Below the pieces are notes generated by a model. That model worked only from the letters and a program-made list of their open reading frames with translations, made no database searches and was not told where the DNA came from. A DNA stretch of 8,006 nucleotides from DASUFH01 sp036274645 (lineage in GTDB: Bacteria > Acidobacteriota > Terriglobia > 20CM-2-55-15), in the NCBI GenBank assembly GCA_036274645.1, contig DASUFH010000081.1, positions 1 through 8,006 on the forward strand, written 5' to 3'. The position numbers and the translations under genes were made by a program. Positions 4,762 through 8,006 of the stretch are shown here, piece after piece; position 1 is the stretch's first letter, and every line of letters begins with the position of its first letter.

Positions 4762-6651
4762 ATGCCACCTGAAGCGTTACCGTACGGCTCCTGGCCCTCT
4801 GCCATCACGAGCGCTCTGCTCACTTCGAGCGGAGTTTCGCTGGCGGCCGCGTGCCTCAGCGGTGGCAGCGCCTTCTGGCTCGAAGGGCGGCCGCTCGAAG
4901 GCGGAAGGGTGGCGATCGTTCAGGACGGCGTCGATCGGATTTCTCCGCCCTTCAATGCGAGAACCCGGGCGCACGAATACGGCGGCGGCGCCTTCACAGT
5001 TCATGATGGCGTCGTGTACTTCACGAACTTCGCGGATCAACGGTTGTACCGTCTCGACCGGGATGGCGCGCTGAAGCCAATCGTTCCGGAGCCGCCCGCG
5101 GCGTGCGCATGGCGTTACGCGGACATGCGCATTTCACCCGACGGTCAACGGGTGATTGCGGTTCGCGAACGTCACGAGGCGGACCGCGAGGCGATCAACG
5201 AACTGGTGACCATCGCGTCGGATGGTTCGGGCGAACCGCGGATTCTCGTCGACGGACACGACTTCTTCGCTTCCCCACGTCTTTCTCCGGACGGACGCCG
5301 GCTCGCATGGCTCACGTGGGACCACCCCAACATGCCCTGGGACGGCACGGAACTGTGGCGGGCCGACCTCACCGCGGATTGCCGTCTCGGGCCTGTCGAA
5401 AAGGTCGCGGGGGGACCGTCCGAGTCCATCTTCCAGCCCGAGTGGAGTCCCGACGGCCGCCTGCACTACATCAGCGACCGGACGGGCTGGTGGAACCTGT
5501 ACGCCGAAGGCCGCGCTCTTCATCCAATGGACGCCGAGTTCGGCCTGCCGCAGTGGGTATTCGGACTGTCTCGATACGGCTTTCTAAGCGACGGAAGAAT
5601 TGCCTGCATCTACACCCAGGCGGGCGAAGACCGGCTGGCGATTCTGGCGCCGGCGACGGGAAATCTCGAAACGCTGGCGTTGCCGTACACGTCGTACTCA
5701 CACTTGAGCACGGACGGTGACTATGGAGTGGTGATCATTGCCGGCTCCGCAACTCGGCCCACCGCGGTGGTGACGCTGGATGTCCACACGCGACAGACCG
5801 AGGTCCGGAAGCTCGGCATGCATATCGAACTCAGCGAAGAAGACCTGTCGGCGCCGGAGGCCATCACCTATCCATCTGAGAACGGCCGCTCCGCCCATGC
5901 GCTCTATTACGCGCCAAAGAGCGGTCGCTACATCGGACCGGCGGACGAGCGGCCGCCATTGCTCGTCGTCAGTCATGGCGGCCCGACGTCGGCGGCGTCA
6001 TCCAGTTTGAAGCTATCCATTCAGTACTGGACCAATCGCGGTTTCGCCGTGGTGGACGTGGACTATGGAGGGAGCAGCGGCTACGGGCGCGCGTATCGCG
6101 AGTTGCTCAACGGACGCTGGGGCATCGTCGATGTCGAAGACTGCGTCGCCGCCGTGCGCTACCTGGCCCGGCGCGGCGACATCGACCCCGGACGCGCCGC
6201 GATCCGGGGTGGAAGCGCAGGTGGATACACGACGTTGTGCGCGCTGGTGTTTCAAGACGTGTTCGCCGCGGGCGCCAGCCATTACGGCGTCGGAGATCTC
6301 ACGGCTCTGGCCCGGGACACCCATAAATTCGAGTCTCGTTATCTCGACCGACTCATCGGTCCCTACCCCGCCGCGACACAGCTCTATCACGACCGGTCGC
6401 CGCTCAACTTCGCCTCGCGACTGTCCTGCCCGGTGATTCTGTTTCAGGGACTCGACGACAAGGTCGTTCCACCGAACCAGGCGGAAACGTTTGCGGCGGC
6501 CCTGCAGGCCAAAGGGATCGATCATGAATACGTCGCTCTGCCCAACGAAGGCCATGGCTTTCGGCGCGCCGAATCCATCCAGCGCGTGGCGGAGGCGGAG
6601 CTCCAGTTCTACCGGCGGGTGTTCGGAATGGCGCCCCCGCCCCCCATGTAG
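4762..6651 (+). CDS. S9 family peptidase (prolyl oligopeptidase family, dipeptidyl/acylaminoacyl peptidase type)
   Basis: A 629-residue serine peptidase, probably cytosolic since no signal peptide is visible, that trims short peptides. The N-terminal part (to about residue 370) is a beta-propeller, with PD40/WD40-like motifs such as MRISPDGQRVIAV, RLSPDGRRLAWLTW and WSPDGRLHYISDRTG. The C-terminal alpha/beta-hydrolase domain has the oxyanion segment SHGGPTS (404-410), nucleophile Ser485 in GGSAGGY, Asp566 in GLDDKVVPP, and His598 in NEGHGF, so the triad is complete. I chose ATG 4762: the family consensus begins right there (LPYGSWPSAIT). The in-frame TTG at 4681 would add 27 residues that are translated repeat B. 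The C-terminus, after the usual RRVFG, carries an extra MAPPPPM, and its TAG stop lies inside repeat A. It lies 137 bp after hemG on the same strand; no functional link is evident. Confidence 0.93.
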   Translation: MPPEALPYGSWPSAITSALLTSSGVSLAAACLSGGSAFWLEGRPLEGGRVAIVQDGVDRISPPFNARTRAHEYGGGAFTVHDGVVYFTNFADQRLYRLDRDGALKPIVPEPPAACAWRYADMRISPDGQRVIAVRERHEADREAINELVTIASDGSGEPRILVDGHDFFASPRLSPDGRRLAWLTWDHPNMPWDGTELWRADLTADCRLGPVEKVAGGPSESIFQPEWSPDGRLHYISDRTGWWNLYAEGRALHPMDAEFGLPQWVFGLSRYGFLSDGRIACIYTQAGEDRLAILAPATGNLETLALPYTSYSHLSTDGDYGVVIIAGSATRPTAVVTLDVHTRQTEVRKLGMHIELSEEDLSAPEAITYPSENGRSAHALYYAPKSGRYIGPADERPPLLVVSHGGPTSAASSSLKLSIQYWTNRGFAVVDVDYGGSSGYGRAYRELLNGRWGIVDVEDCVAAVRYLARRGDIDPGRAAIRGGSAGGYTTLCALVFQDVFAAGASHYGVGDLTALARDTHKFESRYLDRLIGPYPAATQLYHDRSPLNFASRLSCPVILFQGLDDKVVPPNQAETFAAALQAKGIDHEYVALPNEGHGFRRAESIQRVAEAELQFYRRVFGMAPPPPM

Positions 6652-6745
6652 GGGCGGTCTATGACCGCCCGTTTTTCGGAGCGGGACCCTTGATTTCACA
6701 TGGATCCACCCCGAAACGTTGGGCGGTCATAGACCGCCCCTACAA
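6647..6745. repeat. Repeat A paired element, copy 2 (99 bp)
   Basis: Palindromes at 6652-6670 and 6721-6739 flank a 50-bp core (6671-6720); outer edges are TGTAGGGG and CCCCTACAA. Length and layout equal those of the element at 2597-2695. The right half of the cores aligns without gaps at most positions (shared TTTCACA, GAT or AAT, CAC, GAAAC); the left half aligns with a 1-nt shift (TTTCGG, then GG and ACCC). The two halves of this element are also imperfect inverse complements beyond the palindromes (TTTCGGAGCGGGA against TTTCGGGGTGGAT), so the full unit may fold on itself. Confidence 0.88.
6652..6676 (+). terminator. Likely intrinsic terminator of the S9 peptidase gene, made from repeat A
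   Basis: The perfect 8-bp stem GGGCGGTC (6652-6659) and GACCGCCC (6663-6670) with loop TAT is followed by G and five T residues (6672-6676). The stem starts directly after the peptidase stop codon TAG (6649-6651). This is the only repeat A palindrome of the five that is followed by a T-run. A ribosome finishing the peptidase would cover the stem base, which weakens the case somewhat. Confidence 0.5.
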
Positions 6746-6944
6746 GGCGGCACAGGGCGGCAGGGGGCGCATAACACGGTCGGGTTCTCTTGCGAAGTGT
6801 TCCGATCTCATCGGTGACTTTTGTCGGGGTTGGCAAAGCCCCGCGCCGACGATTCAGCCGAATGCCGCGAAACGTTCACAGGAGCGCAACATCTTCCTGA
6901 TACGGTCGGGCCGACGGATTTCAGAAAACCGGGAGAACGTCCCC
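6746..6944 (+). promoter_or_regulatory. Leader/promoter region of the myo-inositol oxygenase gene
   Basis: About 200 bp with no credible gene. It should carry the promoter of the downstream oxygenase, which is cut off from the peptidase by the terminator-like hairpin. The best candidate I see is TTCACA followed by 17 nt and TGATAC (about 6875-6903), whose -10 is poor. A small hairpin CGGGG, 9-nt loop, CCCCG lies near 6825-6845. A ribosome binding site GGGAG (6931-6935) sits 9 nt before the ATG. No operator or riboswitch was recognised. Confidence 0.3.
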
Positions 6945-7745
6945 ATGTCGAAAGCCTTACTGGACGGGATCAAGGACACGAAACATTTTCGGGATTACGA
7001 AGCGGAAGCGCGCGCTTCAGTCAAGGAACTGTACAGGCTCAATCATGCCAATCAGACGCTCGACCTCGTTCTGGCGAAAAAAACCGAATACGGAAAACTC
7101 GACAAAACGGAGATGGGCATCTGGGAGGCTTTCGACTTCCTGAACAACCTGGTTGACGATAGCGATCCGGACCTGGGCGTTCCCCAGACCGTTCATGCGC
7201 TCCAGACGGCTGAAGCGATCCGGCAGGATGGCCATCCGCGATGGATGACGCTGGCGGGATTCATGCATGACCTCGGCAAAGTTCTTTGCCTCTGGGGCGA
7301 GCCCCAGTGGGCCGTCGTCGGCGACACGTTTCCGGTCGGTTGCGCGTACTCCGGCAAGATCGTCTACCCGGAGTTCTTTACGAACAATCCCGACTACGTC
7401 AACCCCGGCCATCAAACCGCCAACGGCATTTACGCGGCAGCCTGCGGACTCGACAACCTTCATATGTCCTGGGGCCACGACGAGTATCTGTATATGGTCA
7501 CGAAGGACTATCTTCCGCAGGAAGCGCTGTGGATGATTCGATATCACTCGTGCTACCCGATTCATCGCGAGGGCGCGTACACGCATCTGCTGAACGACCG
7601 CGATCGAGAAGCGCTGCGCTGGATTCGCGCGTTCAATCCGTATGACCTGTACTCGAAAAGTGAGGTCGCGTTGAATCTGACGGAACTGAAGCCGTACTAC
7701 GAAGACCTCGTGGCCGAGTTCTTTCCCGCCCGATTTCGCTGGTAG
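6945..7745 (+). CDS. myo-Inositol oxygenase (MIOX family, di-iron)
   Basis: A 266-residue enzyme that cleaves myo-inositol with O2 to D-glucuronate, using a mixed-valent di-iron centre in an HD-like fold; cytosolic. Similarity to animal MIOX (about 285 residues) is obvious throughout: VDDSDPDLGVPQTVHALQTAE, GEPQWAVVGDTFPVG (118-132), CGLDNLHMSWGHDEY (167-181), ALWMIRYHSCYPIH (194-207), ELKPYY (247-252). All six iron ligands expected from mouse MIOX are present: His84, His108, Asp109, His178, His201 and Asp234, and the substrate-site lysine of HDLGK is Lys112. Start ATG 6945 has GGGAG at 6931-6935 and gives MSKALLDG; in-frame codons back to 6690 cross repeat A and have no homology. No inositol transporter, dehydrogenase or uronate gene is visible next to it. 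The end is 12 bp from the convergent gene. Confidence 0.95.
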   Translation: MSKALLDGIKDTKHFRDYEAEARASVKELYRLNHANQTLDLVLAKKTEYGKLDKTEMGIWEAFDFLNNLVDDSDPDLGVPQTVHALQTAEAIRQDGHPRWMTLAGFMHDLGKVLCLWGEPQWAVVGDTFPVGCAYSGKIVYPEFFTNNPDYVNPGHQTANGIYAAACGLDNLHMSWGHDEYLYMVTKDYLPQEALWMIRYHSCYPIHREGAYTHLLNDRDREALRWIRAFNPYDLYSKSEVALNLTELKPYYEDLVAEFFPARFRW

Positions 7746-7757
7746 CGCAACCGTCAG

Positions 7758-8006
7758 TTACGGCGCGACCTGCAAGACGTGGACGTCGGCGTTGTCGACG
7801 TCCACCTTCGTGGCGGGCGCGCTTTGCGCCCCGGCCAACCGGATCTCGTAGGCGCCGTGGAAGACATCGGAAAATGTGAACTGCCCGTCGGGGCCCACGA
7901 TTGTTTCTCGGGAAACGGACATGGGGAAGGTTCCGGGAACAGAGGTCGTTCCGACGAGAACAACCTTCGGGCGATCCGTTGACGGTAATACGCTCGTTAT
8001 CCTGCC
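7758..8006 (-). CDS. Carboxypeptidase-regulatory-like (Ig-fold) domain protein, C-terminal end (cut by window edge)
   Basis: The last 82 residues of a larger protein whose N-terminus lies beyond the window. The segment GPDGQFTFSDVFHGAYEIRLAG has the pattern of carboxypeptidase-regulatory-like domains (DG-x-F-x-F, then V-x-x-G-x-Y-x-I), and it ends with KVDVDNADVHVLQVAP, a typical closing strand of this fold. Such domains are usually in secreted or outer-membrane proteins, sometimes ahead of TonB-dependent-receptor barrels; here the domain is at the C-terminus, so a receptor barrel after it is excluded. The frame was chosen because it is open to the window edge, ends at TAA (7760-7758) and shows this pattern. 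Another minus-strand frame over 7754-7963 is arginine/proline-rich and is a shadow. Function unknown. Confidence 0.6.
   Translation of the reverse strand, partial: GRITSVLPSTDRPKVVLVGTTSVPGTFPMSVSRETIVGPDGQFTFSDVFHGAYEIRLAGAQSAPATKVDVDNADVHVLQVAP

Noticed and set aside
6013..6699. Minus-strand frame of 228 codons opposite the peptidase catalytic domain
   Set aside because: Low-complexity translation antisense to the catalytic Ser, Asp and His motifs; its upstream end merely crosses repeat A.
2597..6745. CRISPR array
   Set aside because: Repeat A and B copies are few, far apart and in different gaps, without regularly spaced unique spacers or cas genes.
7754..7963. Minus-strand frame starting with Met near the right edge
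   Set aside because: Arg/Pro/Ser-rich with no fold pattern. The alternative frame 7758-8006 is open to the edge and shows a carboxypeptidase-regulatory-like pattern.
1..8006. A defence system, phage remnant or other undescribed multi-gene system
   Set aside because: All eight genes belong to recognised families with ordinary metabolic, transport or RNA-modification roles, and no shared pathway or unusual domain architecture links them.

Overview
This is a GC-rich bacterial chromosomal window holding eight protein-coding genes, two of them cut by the window edges, separated by short intergenic gaps rich in small repeats. No tRNA, rRNA, CRISPR array, transposase, phage gene or toxin-antitoxin pair is visible. 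The gene content suggests a free-living soil-type bacterium: a bacterial myo-inositol oxygenase, an exported lactonase-like beta-propeller, a cytosolic S9 peptidase, and the tail of a protein with a carboxypeptidase-regulatory-like (Ig-like) fold. Acidobacteriota is my best guess, but it rests on style of gene content only.

Layout, left to right. Minus strand: a truncated LLM-class flavin-dependent oxidoreductase (1-195), preceded by a good sigma70-type promoter that overlaps the stop codon of an RsuA/RluB-type pseudouridine synthase (246-998). A divergent intergenic region (999-1155) contains a nested inverted repeat of about 132 bp. Plus strand: an MFS_3 (EntS-like) exporter (1156-2571). 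It converges through a 99-bp palindromic repeat element on a secreted seven-bladed beta-propeller protein (minus, 2733-3920). Divergent from that is a HemG-type menaquinone-dependent protoporphyrinogen oxidase (4040-4624), then an S9 prolyl-oligopeptidase-family peptidase (4762-6651) and a myo-inositol oxygenase (6945-7745), all plus strand. A partial minus-strand gene ends at 7758, only 12 bp after the oxygenase stop.

The genes do not form an obvious pathway; they look like single transcription units or loose pairs of housekeeping and catabolic functions. I do not see a coherent undescribed system. The unusual part is the intergenic DNA. Two repeat families recur. Family A is an 8-bp-stem GC palindrome (GGGCGGTC, 3-nt loop, GACCGCCC or a close variant). 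It occurs five times: as two 99-bp paired elements with homologous 50-bp cores, and once alone. Family B is a 43-bp unit with a tandem AATGGAC heptamer, present as two near-identical copies and one diverged inverted copy. Here every A element lies at gene 3' ends and every B unit lies just upstream of, or overlapping, a predicted gene start. B units supply apparent start codons that are probably spurious, and one A element supplies a real stop codon. Both look like REP/BIME-like or MITE-like dispersed repeats; no gene that could mobilise them is in the window.
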